DNA from: Clostridium sp. AF37-5
Lineage (GTDB): Bacteria; Bacillota; Clostridia; Lachnospirales; Lachnospiraceae
Length of the DNA: 64,000 nucleotides
Direction: 5' to 3'
Assembly (NCBI RefSeq): GCF_003477605.1
Contig: NZ_QUDR01000006.1
Coordinates: 62,001-126,000, forward strand
Positions 43,052-52,331 of this stretch are shown here, in pieces; position 1 is the stretch's first letter; every line of letters starts with the position of its first letter. The notes beneath the pieces are model-generated. The model did no database searches, was not told the origin of the DNA, and saw nothing but the letters and a program-made list of their open reading frames with translations. Made by a program: the position numbers and the translations under genes.

Positions 43052-43816
43052 TTAGTGGTTCATACGCTGACGTACAATTTCGTAAGCAAGAACGCCGGCG
43101 GCTACAGATGCGTTAAGTGAGTCGATATCGCCCTTCATCGGAATGGATGAAATGAAATCGCAGTGTTCTTTTACTAAGCGGCTGACGCCTTTTCCTTCGT
43201 TGCCGATTACAAGGCCAATTGGTCCGGTGAGATTCTGGCGGTACATCAGCTCGCCATCCATATCAGCGCAGACAAACCACATTCCCTTTTCTTTTAACTG
43301 TTCAATCGTGGACACAATATTAGTAACTTTAGCAACCGGTGTGTAATGAATGGCACCGGCAGACGCTTTGACTACCGTAGCAGTCAATCCAGCAGCACGT
43401 CGCTTTGGAAGAATCACGCCGTGGGCACCGGCAAGGTTTGCGGTACGGATGATGGCACCCAGATTGTGCGGGTCTTCAATACCATCCAGTATAAAAAAGA
43501 ACGGTGTCTCACCTTTTTTCTCTGCGAGTGCAAACATATCATCAATCGTGGAATAAGCAAAAGCGGACAAAACGGCAACCACGCCCTGGTGATTTTTTGT
43601 CTCGCTCATAAAATCCAAACGTTCTTTTGGGACAAAGTCCACCATGACATCTGCCTTCTTTGCCTCTCTTAAAATAGTAAGAACCGGACCGTCCTGACAG
43701 CCTTTCTGTACAAAAAGACGCTCAATCAGGCTGCCTGCGCGCAAAGCCTCAAGGACACTGTGACGGCCCTCGATTCGTGAACTTGTTGTATTTTCTTCTC
43801 TATATTCTTCTTTCAT
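43052..43816 (-). CDS. rlmB: 23S rRNA 2'-O-ribose methyltransferase (RlmB/TrmH family)
   Basis: This 254-residue SPOUT methyltransferase probably modifies guanosine 2251 of 23S rRNA. An N-terminal L30e-like substrate-binding domain (IEGRHSVLEALRAG) is followed by the knotted SAM domain. Its blocks are FILDGIEDPHNLGAIIRTA, GLVIGNEGKGVSRL and SIPMKGDIDSLNASVA (each partial). The start is ATG 43814-43816 (MKEEYREE) behind AGAGGA. It lies 14 bases before sigH and 19 bases after mrnC. Confidence 0.94.
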   Translation of the reverse strand: MKEEYREENTTSSRIEGRHSVLEALRAGSLIERLFVQKGCQDGPVLTILREAKKADVMVDFVPKERLDFMSETKNHQGVVAVLSAFAYSTIDDMFALAEKKGETPFFFILDGIEDPHNLGAIIRTANLAGAHGVILPKRRAAGLTATVVKASAGAIHYTPVAKVTNIVSTIEQLKEKGMWFVCADMDGELMYRQNLTGPIGLVIGNEGKGVSRLVKEHCDFISSIPMKGDIDSLNASVAAGVLAYEIVRQRMNH

Positions 43817-43835
43817 GATTAAAATCCTCTTCTTT

Positions 43836-44276
43836 CTATAATAAAATATCCAGCCGTTCGAAACCGATTTTGCATAATTCAATGGCGCGCTCTAATCTGC
43901 CACTCAGATAAAGATAGCCAAACAAAGCTTCTAAACCGGTAGCGTTGCGGTAATCATGAATGTCTGCGTGCTTTGCCACAGAAGACGTTTTCGCGTTGCG
44001 CCCGTGACGGTAAATGCGGATTTCTTCCTCAGATAAATCGTCCTGCAGACACAAAATCAATTTTGCCTGTGAGCCGGCATTGACAAACTCACTCGTTCTT
44101 TTGTGCAGATTTTTCACAGGACCACCTGTTCGTTCCATGATTAATGTGCGGATAATGATTTCGTAGACAGCATCTCCCAGATAAGCCAGTTTCAGTGGTG
44201 ATATCGTCCGGATATCGGCAGACTCATGTGGAAAATACGAGTGTATCAGGTCTAATAAATGATGTGCTTGTTCCAT
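43836..44276 (-). CDS. mrnC: Mini-ribonuclease 3
   Basis: This 146-residue RNase III catalytic domain lacks a double-stranded RNA-binding domain and matures 23S rRNA ends in Firmicutes. Motifs are KLAYLGDAVYEIIIR (catalytic acidic block), KNLHKRTSEFVNA, RHGRNAK and NATGLEALFGYLYL. The start is ATG 44274-44276 with GGAGAA on the minus strand; upstream extension has no support. It heads the mrnC-rlmB-sigH operon. Confidence 0.95.
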   Translation of the reverse strand: MEQAHHLLDLIHSYFPHESADIRTISPLKLAYLGDAVYEIIIRTLIMERTGGPVKNLHKRTSEFVNAGSQAKLILCLQDDLSEEEIRIYRHGRNAKTSSVAKHADIHDYRNATGLEALFGYLYLSGRLERAIELCKIGFERLDILL

Positions 44277-44418
44277 TCGTTCTCCTCTCATACCGGTCAA
44301 AATGCGTGTGACCGCTTGTATCTGTCCCCATTGTAACAGTTTCCTAGTTCTTGTCAAGAAATGAGAAAAAATAATGTGCAACTTATCCAAAAAAGTGGGT
44401 ATTTTTTATTTATTTTGG

Positions 44419-44447
44419 TTGCATTTTCCCATAAAGGATGGTACAAT
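44419..44447 (+). promoter_or_regulatory. promoter of the secreted-protein cluster
   Basis: TTGCAT (44419-44424) and TACAAT (44442-44447) are 17 bases apart, ~60 bases before the ATG at 44509. Confidence 0.7.
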
Positions 44448-44508
44448 GAGACTACATTCAATGTGTACGAGTGTCTGTACATGCTAAATATATTAAAGGA
44501 GGATAATC

Positions 44509-47040
44509 ATGAGCAAGACATCCAAAATTGTCACAAAGACATTGGCCGGCGTGCTTTCCCTGGCTATGGTTGTGACATCTTTGTCAATCACAGGAACGAC
44601 AGCTGATGCAAAAGCAAAAATCAAGTCTGTCAAAGTGAAAAGCCCCGTTGTAAACGGCGGTAAACTGGTTTTGAAAAAAGGCCAGAAAAAACAGATTAAA
44701 GTAAAAGTTACAAAATCCGGCAAGATTAGCAAAAAGGTTACATACAAATCAAGTAATCCAAAAGTTGCTAAGATTGTTAAATCTAAAGGAAAAGTTTATG
44801 TCAAGGCAGTAGGTAAGAAAAACAAAACTGCTAAGATTACAATTGCTTCCAAAGCAAATAAGAAAAAGAAAGCTACGTTGAGAATTAAGATTGGTACACC
44901 AATCAAATCCGTTAAGCCTAGCAAGTTTGTTGTTACAACAAGTGTAACAAACACAAAAGAGGCTGACGCAACAAAGCGTACAAAGAAAACGAAGAAAACG
45001 ACAAAATTCGTTTCTACCAAGAAGAGTGTACTTACTATGACAGTTAAGTACGATGATAAAGCAGCTGCTACTACAAATCAGCAGACAGCACAGCTTTATG
45101 TAAAATATTCCCCAACAAAAGTTGGTTATAAAGGAATGAAATGGAAAGCAAAGAATTCTAAGGTTGTTTATGTATCTCCATACGGTGTAGTTACTCCGGT
45201 TAAAGCTGGTACTACAAAGATTTACGGATACACCAAAGACGGTACAAATAAGAAGGTTACGATTAATGTTAAAATTAATGCAAAACCTGCAACAGCTACT
45301 CCGACTCCAAACTATGAGCCGGCAGACACAAGAACTCAGACCGTTGTAGAAGACTTCGAGAGTTATCCGGTAGGATATAACTGGGAGAGCGATGAAGAGC
45401 AGGGAACAGCTGGTAAAGCTACTAAGGGTAAAGAGTATGTGAACAGCAACGTTGGTAAAATGACAGTTGCAACTGACCCTGAAAATCCTAAGAACAAGTG
45501 CTTAAAGATTGAGTATACCGGTGATACACAGGCATACGATTATGCACCTATCTTCAACTTGAAACTGCAGAAAAAACTCGATGAGTATTCCGGTATTAAG
45601 TTCGAGTCCCGCGTGGTAGCAAGCAACACTGGTGATGTGAAGTACAAGACAGCATATGCTTACTTTGCAAAATATGGTAAAATTACACCGGAGTATTACT
45701 TTGCAACTTCTCTTAAGAAAGCAGACGCTGAGAAGAAGGGAATCTCTGAAGAACTGATTAAATTCTCCGCTGATTCTTCTCATGCATCCGGTAAGGATGA
45801 GAACTACACCGTTCCAAATAAGGGCGATGAGTTCGAGGGTATGGTATACAATAACCACTCTCTCCCAATGATGTATGATGACTGGGCAAAAGAGAAGAAG
45901 AATGAAAACCGTACCATTGGTTTCAAAGAGAGCGAAAGTGATAAATACAAAGCAGGATGGCATCCAAATAAGATGAACCTGACTAAAGGTAATATCACAG
46001 AGACCGGTCTTTTGAACCAAAAGAATGTTTCTTTGGTACTTGGAAGTACTTATACAGGAAGATATCCAAGCACTAACGCAAGTTTGACACTTTATATTGA
46101 TAATGTATCTGTATTGGAAGGTGAGACACCTTGTACAGCAGTTAAAATTGAAAATGCTCCAACTAAGATGGTTAAGGGCATGAAATTGAGTATGTCTGCT
46201 GATAACTTTGCTTATACACCGGATAATACAACTCAGACTCAGTTGACATGGACATCCAGTGATGAAAAAGTTTTGAAAGTTGATTCTTCCAAAACGGATC
46301 CTGTACTGGAAGCAGTTGGCACCGGTAAGGTTACTTTGACGGCAGCTGTAACAAAGAATCCTAGTGTTAAGACATCCTTTGATGTAGAAGTTGTTGAAGG
46401 AACTGCTGCAGCGTCTGATCTTACAATTGATCTTTCTACATTGAAGATTATGCCTAAGAAAGCTGACGATGATAAGACAACAAAAGTATATTCTACAGTA
46501 GATGGTGCTAAACAGGCTGGTGGAGTATTAAGTCTTGCGTTTACTCAGGCAAACAAAGATATGTATGTACTGGATCTTGGCAAGACATATGATTTGTCAA
46601 ACTACAAAGGTGTTGCATTAAGTGGTAAAGCAACAGAGCAGATGTCGATTGAATTGTATCCGGATACAGCAGATTTCCAGCAGGATAAATACTGGACCAA
46701 ACAGGTACAGTTCGCTACTTATCCATTCTTCGAAGGATCTCATGCAATTCGTTCTTATGAGGGAACAAGTTATGGTGAAGCCGGTGTAGAAGAAAACTGG
46801 TGGTGCAACTGGATTGATGGCGTTGATTCAAAGAATGTTAAAGTGGATGGTACAACACCGAAAGGAAATCTTACGAATGTTCGTTATGTTGTATTGAAAG
46901 CTAACAAGTTTGATGCTAACAAACCAGAACATGTATATGAATTGAAGTCTTTGGTATTCAGTAAAGATTGGAAAGAAAATACAAATCCTACTGATAAAGA
47001 AATCAAAGCAAACCCGGAAAAATATCCGGAATATAAATAA
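44509..47040 (+). CDS. secreted Ig-like domain protein, probable carbohydrate-binding
   Basis: This 843-residue exported protein has a signal peptide at residues 1-35. A Lys-rich Ig-like (Big_2) module (~37-128, with KKGQKKQIKVKVTKSG) and a second one (~130-260) follow. A Thr/Pro linker near 265 leads to a ~220-residue domain opening VVEDFESYPVGYNW, resembling a carbohydrate-binding jelly roll. A third Big_2 domain (~545-640) and a C-terminal binding-like domain complete it. No catalytic motif is seen. ATG 44509 has AAGGAGG. It probably binds plant polysaccharide or attaches to the wall alongside the xylanases. Confidence 0.8.
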   Translation: MSKTSKIVTKTLAGVLSLAMVVTSLSITGTTADAKAKIKSVKVKSPVVNGGKLVLKKGQKKQIKVKVTKSGKISKKVTYKSSNPKVAKIVKSKGKVYVKAVGKKNKTAKITIASKANKKKKATLRIKIGTPIKSVKPSKFVVTTSVTNTKEADATKRTKKTKKTTKFVSTKKSVLTMTVKYDDKAAATTNQQTAQLYVKYSPTKVGYKGMKWKAKNSKVVYVSPYGVVTPVKAGTTKIYGYTKDGTNKKVTINVKINAKPATATPTPNYEPADTRTQTVVEDFESYPVGYNWESDEEQGTAGKATKGKEYVNSNVGKMTVATDPENPKNKCLKIEYTGDTQAYDYAPIFNLKLQKKLDEYSGIKFESRVVASNTGDVKYKTAYAYFAKYGKITPEYYFATSLKKADAEKKGISEELIKFSADSSHASGKDENYTVPNKGDEFEGMVYNNHSLPMMYDDWAKEKKNENRTIGFKESESDKYKAGWHPNKMNLTKGNITETGLLNQKNVSLVLGSTYTGRYPSTNASLTLYIDNVSVLEGETPCTAVKIENAPTKMVKGMKLSMSADNFAYTPDNTTQTQLTWTSSDEKVLKVDSSKTDPVLEAVGTGKVTLTAAVTKNPSVKTSFDVEVVEGTAAASDLTIDLSTLKIMPKKADDDKTTKVYSTVDGAKQAGGVLSLAFTQANKDMYVLDLGKTYDLSNYKGVALSGKATEQMSIELYPDTADFQQDKYWTKQVQFATYPFFEGSHAIRSYEGTSYGEAGVEENWWCNWIDGVDSKNVKVDGTTPKGNLTNVRYVVLKANKFDANKPEHVYELKSLVFSKDWKENTNPTDKEIKANPEKYPEYK

Positions 47041-47045
47041 TCATG

Positions 47046-47089
47046 TTGTAAAAGCTGTTTCCTGCGAAAGCGGGAAACATGCTTTACAA
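47046..47089 (+). terminator. long hairpin between the two Ig-like protein genes
   Basis: TTGTAAA/TTTACAA closes a nearly continuous stem capped by GC-GAAA-GC. There is no T tract, so it may be an mRNA-stabilising or partial termination structure. Confidence 0.55.
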
Positions 47090-47130
47090 ATAAAAACCAA
47101 AACAATACTATAAAATAGGAGGTAAGAGTT

Positions 47131-49605
47131 TTGAAGAAAAGTATCAAATCCGTTCTTGCAAAATCAATGGCTGTAGTTATGGCTTTCAGTCTTGCAGGAA
47201 TCGCACCAAACACTTCTTCTGAAGCAGCAGCTAAAAAGCCTACGCTTACGAAGAAAGTAACCGTAACTGTTGGTAAGAAAAAAACAGTTAAAGTAACATC
47301 TAAGAAAAAAGTTAAGAAGACAACATGGTCTCTCAATAAGAAGGGCAAAAAAATTGTTTCTCTTAGCAAGAAAAAAGCTAAAAGCGTAGTAGTTAAAGGT
47401 AAAAAAGCTGGTAAAGTTACTTTGACTGCTAAAATCAAAGTAGGTAAGAAGACCTACAAAAAGACTTGCAAGATTACTGTTAAGAAGGCAAGAAAAGTTA
47501 ATGTAACACCGGTACCTGCTAAGACAGATGCAGCAAAAGCTACAGCAACTCCGGCAAACAACAATAACAACAATGGTGGAAGCACAGCAACTGCTACACC
47601 AAAACCTACAGAAGCTCCTGTAAGCGTAATCAAAACAGAAGCCGGCACTTACACAGTAGATGAGTCTGCTACATACAATGTTCCATTGACAGAACTTAAT
47701 GAGACTACATTTACTTGTGATGCTAAACGTTCTGATGGTGAGACTGTTAAAGATGGTACTTTGTACAACAAAGACGGTTCTGTAACATTCACATCCACAA
47801 AAGATTATAACTCCGGTGTATCTTACTACATCAACCCGGCAACCAAAGATGATGACATCATTGATATCTCTGATACACGTGGTGAAGGATTCATGGGTTA
47901 TGACAATGGTACAAAAGACATGTCTGCTTATGACTACGTTCGTGTTAAAGTAACATCAGAGAACGAGATGAACTGCCGTACTTATAACGGAAATGACCAG
48001 CTTCGTTCCGCTGGTTTCCCAGGTTCTTCTTCTTCTGAGACATATGAAGGCGGATGGATCCACACAGATGATGAGATTTGGGAAGCTGAATCTACTTTCA
48101 CTGCCGGTAACACAGTAAAAGCAGCTTACAAGACACGTACAGTCTTCATTCCTATTTCTATGCTTATGGGTAAAGGAATGAACCCAGAGAATTTGACAGC
48201 TATCGCATTCTGCCCACAGTCTTCTGGTGCTGAAGTAACAATTCACAGAATTGACTTCGTAAAAGTTAAATATGACAAACTTGTTACAGGTATTGATGTA
48301 AAAGCTGCTAAGACAGAGATTGCTCCTGGTAAGACTACAACTGTAACAGCTACAGTTACACCTGCTGATGCAACTCGTCAGATTGTTAAATGGACATCCA
48401 GCAACGAAGACGTAGCAACTGTAAACTTCAATGGTACTGTAGTAGCTAAGAAGGGTGCAGAAGGTACAGCAACAATTACTGCAACATCTACAGATGGAAG
48501 CAACGTAACTGGTTCTGTCGAAATTACAGTTAAAGAGCCATCGGAAGAGCCTACTGTAATCGAAACTCACAAATTTGATTTGACAAGCGATGATATTGTA
48601 GCAAAAACAAATCCTGGCGAAGGTGCAGGTGTAGCAGCTACAAAATCTGCTGCAGGCATTGAGTTCATGGCTGGAAAAGCAATGACATATGTAGACTTCT
48701 CTGCATATCTCGCAAGCAAAAACCTTGATATGGCTGACTACGATGAATTGCAGGTTGCGTGGGAAGTACAGGATGCAGACGGCAAGAAAGTAGAAGATTA
48801 CGCTGGTGCAGAAGGTGCTCCAACATATGGTAAAATCGCATATGCCGCAACAGCTAAATTGGATGGATTTTCAGATGGTATTGATACAGATTGGACAGGT
48901 GAAGATGATACAACAGCAAACAAATCTTGGCTTGCTAGTCCATATACAGGACAGACATCTGTATTGACGATTGCTAAGACAAACCCTACTGAACTTGCAA
49001 CAGTAGCAGGATTTAACCTTCAGTTACAGTCTCTTCCAGCTAATATGCATATTGTTTTGAAGAGCATTACTCTTTACAAAGACAACAACGTATATGTTGA
49101 TTTGACAAGTGATGGTGTTGTTGCTAAAACAAATCCTGGCGAAGGCGCTGGTGTAGCAGCTACAAGTTCTGCAGCAGGTCTTGAGTTTATGGCTGGAAAA
49201 GCAATGACATATGTAGACTTCTCTAAATATCTTGCAGATAACAACCTTGACCTTGCAGACTTTACTGCATTGCAGATTGCATGGGAAGTACAGGATGCAG
49301 ACGGCAAGAAAGTAGAAGATTACGCTGGTGCAGAAGGTGCTCCAACATATGGTAAAATTGCATATGCCGCAACAGCTAAATTGGATGGATTTTCAGATGG
49401 TATTGATACAGACTGGGCAGGTGAAGATGATACAACAGCAAACAAATCTTGGCTTGCTAGTCCATATACAGGAGAGACTTGTACATTGACAATTGCTAAG
49501 ACAAATCCTTCTGAACTTGCAACGGTAGCAGGATTTAACCTTCAGTTACAGTCTCTTCCAGCAAATATGCACATTGTTTTGAAGAGCATTACTCTTGTAA
49601 AATAA
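47131..49605 (+). CDS. secreted Ig-like protein with tandem duplicated C-terminal domains
   Basis: This 824-residue protein starts at TTG 47131 after AGGAGG. The signal peptide is ~1-33. A Lys-rich Ig-like module spans ~34-122 and a Thr/Pro/Asn linker ~123-170. A binding-like domain (~175-385), a Big_2 domain (~386-470) and two ~170-residue repeats follow. The repeats begin with the T-S-D-x-V-A-K-T-N-P block and share a long identical middle section. The repeats are offset by 522 bases and nearly identical at the DNA level in the middle. No catalytic residues are recognised. Codon use suggests high expression. It is likely a substrate- or wall-binding protein. Confidence 0.78.
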   Translation: MKKSIKSVLAKSMAVVMAFSLAGIAPNTSSEAAAKKPTLTKKVTVTVGKKKTVKVTSKKKVKKTTWSLNKKGKKIVSLSKKKAKSVVVKGKKAGKVTLTAKIKVGKKTYKKTCKITVKKARKVNVTPVPAKTDAAKATATPANNNNNNGGSTATATPKPTEAPVSVIKTEAGTYTVDESATYNVPLTELNETTFTCDAKRSDGETVKDGTLYNKDGSVTFTSTKDYNSGVSYYINPATKDDDIIDISDTRGEGFMGYDNGTKDMSAYDYVRVKVTSENEMNCRTYNGNDQLRSAGFPGSSSSETYEGGWIHTDDEIWEAESTFTAGNTVKAAYKTRTVFIPISMLMGKGMNPENLTAIAFCPQSSGAEVTIHRIDFVKVKYDKLVTGIDVKAAKTEIAPGKTTTVTATVTPADATRQIVKWTSSNEDVATVNFNGTVVAKKGAEGTATITATSTDGSNVTGSVEITVKEPSEEPTVIETHKFDLTSDDIVAKTNPGEGAGVAATKSAAGIEFMAGKAMTYVDFSAYLASKNLDMADYDELQVAWEVQDADGKKVEDYAGAEGAPTYGKIAYAATAKLDGFSDGIDTDWTGEDDTTANKSWLASPYTGQTSVLTIAKTNPTELATVAGFNLQLQSLPANMHIVLKSITLYKDNNVYVDLTSDGVVAKTNPGEGAGVAATSSAAGLEFMAGKAMTYVDFSKYLADNNLDLADFTALQIAWEVQDADGKKVEDYAGAEGAPTYGKIAYAATAKLDGFSDGIDTDWAGEDDTTANKSWLASPYTGETCTLTIAKTNPSELATVAGFNLQLQSLPANMHIVLKSITLVK

Positions 49606-49643
49606 TTAATTGCTGATAAGGCTGACTAAAATTGAATCATGGG

Positions 49644-49674
49644 AGGCGCTGCTCGTAAGAGCGGCGCTTCTTTT
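49644..49674 (+). terminator. terminator after the tandem-repeat protein gene
   Basis: GCGCTGCTC-GTAA-GAGCGGCGC is followed by TTCTTTT. Confidence 0.8.
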
Positions 49675-49774
49675 CATGTAAAGATATTATAATTTGGACG
49701 TGTAGTAAAAAAGTGTTTTATAACACAATTGTTATAGGAAATATATGTAAGGATTTATATTTGGAGGGAAAAGC

Positions 49775-52138
49775 ATGAATAAGAGTTTGAAACGAGTGAT
49801 TGTTTCTGCTATGGCTTTATCTTTATTGGTTCCAGCGGTTTCAGCTCCAAAGGCGGAAGCTGCAGCAAAACCAAAGCTGAGTGCGAAAAGCGTTAAAGTG
49901 ACAGTAGGAGCAAAGAAAAAAGTAACTGTAAAAAAAGTAAAAGCAAAGAAAATCAAAAAGACGACTTGGTCATTGCCAAAGAAAGGAAAGAAAATCGTTT
50001 CTCTTTCGGCAAAGAAAAAGACAGGCGTTACATTAAAAGGTAAAAAGGCAGGAAAAACAACTTTGACTGCGAAAGTTAGAGTTGGCAAAAAGACCTATAA
50101 ATTAAAGACGAAAATTACTGTAGTAAAGAAAACTGCAGTTATTACTGCAAAACCAACACAGGGCGCAACGAAGACTCCGGCAACAACAGCACCGGCAAAC
50201 ACTGCAACAGCGGTACCTACGGCAACACCAGTGGCTACATTCCGACCGTTGGCAACACCAAATATGACAGAAGTACCAAAGAAGAGTGCAGACTCATTTG
50301 CAACTACGAAACCGGAAGCTACGATTGATCCGGCTACCAAAGTTGGTTATAACGTAGATTTTGAAGATGTTACAATCGGAACAAAAACAGAAGATGCAAT
50401 TACCGGAGATGGTATCAAAGGAGTTGTGCTTCGTGGACATAAAAAGGCTGATGACGGTGGCGTCGGAACATCAAAAGACTATTTGGATGTAGTAGACGGA
50501 AGTGATCTTCCGGTTGAAGGAAATAATACACATGTACTTCACCTTCACCGTGAAGATAAAACATGGCAGGGGCCGATGATGAACATCACCGATAAACTGG
50601 ATGAAGGATGTACCTATGAACTTAAGGCAGATGTATTCTGCCAGAACACCGATTTGATGTGTTCTTATCAGGAGCAGACTCTGGAAGAACTGTCACCAAG
50701 TTATGGTAACTTTGGTCCGACTTCCGGAACAATTACAAAGATTCCGAAAGGAAAATGGAATACAGTAACATTTACGATTTCCGTACCGGATGATAAATTT
50801 TATTATGCACTGTATTTTGAGTCTTATAACGGAAATGGTAACGATGACATTTACCTTGACAACATTACTTTGACAAAGACATTGCAGACAAATCCGGACA
50901 AAACAATTGATTCTTTGAAGGATACTTACAAAGATGTATTCCCGATTGTCGGCGTTGGAGCAGGAATTGCTTCGATTCTTGGTAAGAATGGTTCCGAGTT
51001 TATTTCTCAGCAGTACAATGCCGTTACACCGGGTAACGAAATGAAACCGGATGCAATTCTTGGTTCTACGATTGGTAAACTTGTGAAAACAACCGATGAA
51101 GTTTCTGCGGATAAGACCGATTTCATCACAGTAGAGGATGCAAAATCCATGGGATATATTATTCCGGATAACTACACTTCTTATGATGACAACCGTTTCA
51201 AATCAGCTACGGGTGAGTATGCCGTGCCGAGACTGAATTTTGATAATGTAGATAAGCTTATGAAAGCTGCTCATGAGAATGGCGTGAAACTGCGTGGACA
51301 TACATTGGTATGGCATCAGCAGACACCGAAGTATTTCTTCCAGCAGAATTATAAAATTACGACAGGACAGAAGTACAACACATCCAAAGAGTGCATGGAT
51401 ACACGTCTTGAGTTCTATGTTAAGACAGTTATGAACCATGTATTGAGCAGTGAGTATGCAGATTGTTTATACTCCTATGATGTAGTAAATGAGTATCTGC
51501 ACAGTGCAAATGCGGAGAAAGACTCTAAGAATATTACTTATTGGGGATTGATTTACGGCACATATGATAAGTCTGTGAAAGACCATGGTGTGACACTTCG
51601 TCCTTCTTATGTAAAGGATGCTTTCAAATATGCACACGAAATGCTTGTAAAATATGACCGTTTGGATGTTAAACTGATTTATAACGATTATAACTGCTAT
51701 CAGAATCCGGAAAATATCATTCACCTGGTAGATTACATTAATAGTGATGGTAAAGTATGTGATGGTATTGGTATGCAGTCACACTTGGACATTACGGACT
51801 CGTTCCACAGTGCAACAAACTATGCAAAGGCATTGGAGTACTTCCGTCTGAACTGCCCGGATTTGGAGATTCAGATTACTGAACTTGATGCAACAATGGT
51901 TAGCACAGAGGACAAGCCATTGACGGATGAGGATCAGGCAGCATACTATGACCAGATTATGAATGCGATTTTGACTAACAAGAAAAATGGCGGCAACATC
52001 ACAGCATTGATTATCTGGAGTTTGTATGATGGTGTATCATGGAGACCGGCAAAATTCCCATGTCTGTTCAATGGTTTGTATATGCCAAAAGCTGCATTCT
52101 ATGCTGTAATTGATGCGAAAAAGCAGTATTGGGATTAG
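49775..52138 (+). CDS. GH10 endo-1,4-beta-xylanase with Ig-like and CBM-like domains
   Basis: This is a 787-residue secreted enzyme. The signal peptide is ~1-32 (SAPKAEAAA). A Lys-rich Ig-like module lies at ~33-122 and a Thr/Pro/Ala linker at ~123-190. A CBM22/CBM4_9-like jelly roll (VDFEDVTIGTKTED to YLDNITLTK) spans ~190-370. The GH10 barrel spans ~375-785, with acid/base Glu in SYDVVNEYLH, nucleophile Glu in IQITELDAT and LRGHTLVWHQQTPKYFF. The Trp usual before DVVNE is Tyr here. It should cut xylan chains at the cell surface. ATG 49775 has GGAGGG. Confidence 0.93.
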   Translation: MNKSLKRVIVSAMALSLLVPAVSAPKAEAAAKPKLSAKSVKVTVGAKKKVTVKKVKAKKIKKTTWSLPKKGKKIVSLSAKKKTGVTLKGKKAGKTTLTAKVRVGKKTYKLKTKITVVKKTAVITAKPTQGATKTPATTAPANTATAVPTATPVATFRPLATPNMTEVPKKSADSFATTKPEATIDPATKVGYNVDFEDVTIGTKTEDAITGDGIKGVVLRGHKKADDGGVGTSKDYLDVVDGSDLPVEGNNTHVLHLHREDKTWQGPMMNITDKLDEGCTYELKADVFCQNTDLMCSYQEQTLEELSPSYGNFGPTSGTITKIPKGKWNTVTFTISVPDDKFYYALYFESYNGNGNDDIYLDNITLTKTLQTNPDKTIDSLKDTYKDVFPIVGVGAGIASILGKNGSEFISQQYNAVTPGNEMKPDAILGSTIGKLVKTTDEVSADKTDFITVEDAKSMGYIIPDNYTSYDDNRFKSATGEYAVPRLNFDNVDKLMKAAHENGVKLRGHTLVWHQQTPKYFFQQNYKITTGQKYNTSKECMDTRLEFYVKTVMNHVLSSEYADCLYSYDVVNEYLHSANAEKDSKNITYWGLIYGTYDKSVKDHGVTLRPSYVKDAFKYAHEMLVKYDRLDVKLIYNDYNCYQNPENIIHLVDYINSDGKVCDGIGMQSHLDITDSFHSATNYAKALEYFRLNCPDLEIQITELDATMVSTEDKPLTDEDQAAYYDQIMNAILTNKKNGGNITALIIWSLYDGVSWRPAKFPCLFNGLYMPKAAFYAVIDAKKQYWD

Positions 52139-52265
52139 CTAATATAGAGATATGGTGATACACACATATAATGTTGCTTATATATACCATAAATCTTATA
52201 AAGTGATTGCTATTTCATTATTAAAATGATAAAATATAAATACGTATACGAGTACTTATACAGAT

Positions 52266-52302
52266 AAAAAAGCGCTACTCGAATCGGGTAGTGCTTTTTT
52301 TT
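52266..52302 (+). terminator. terminator between the two xylanase genes
   Basis: AGCGCTACTCG pairs with CGGGTAGTGCT (two G-U pairs) and is followed by a T run. It lies only ~15 bases before the AGGAGG of the next gene, so it may act as a leader attenuator as well as a terminator. Confidence 0.75.
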
Positions 52303-52331
52303 ATAAAAACATAAAAAAGGAGGTCAAGACA

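Noticed and set aside
47956..48570. Cys/Ser/Tyr-rich minus-strand frame in the Ig-like protein gene
   Set aside because: It is the antisense of a codon-biased gene, and its composition reflects the sense codons.
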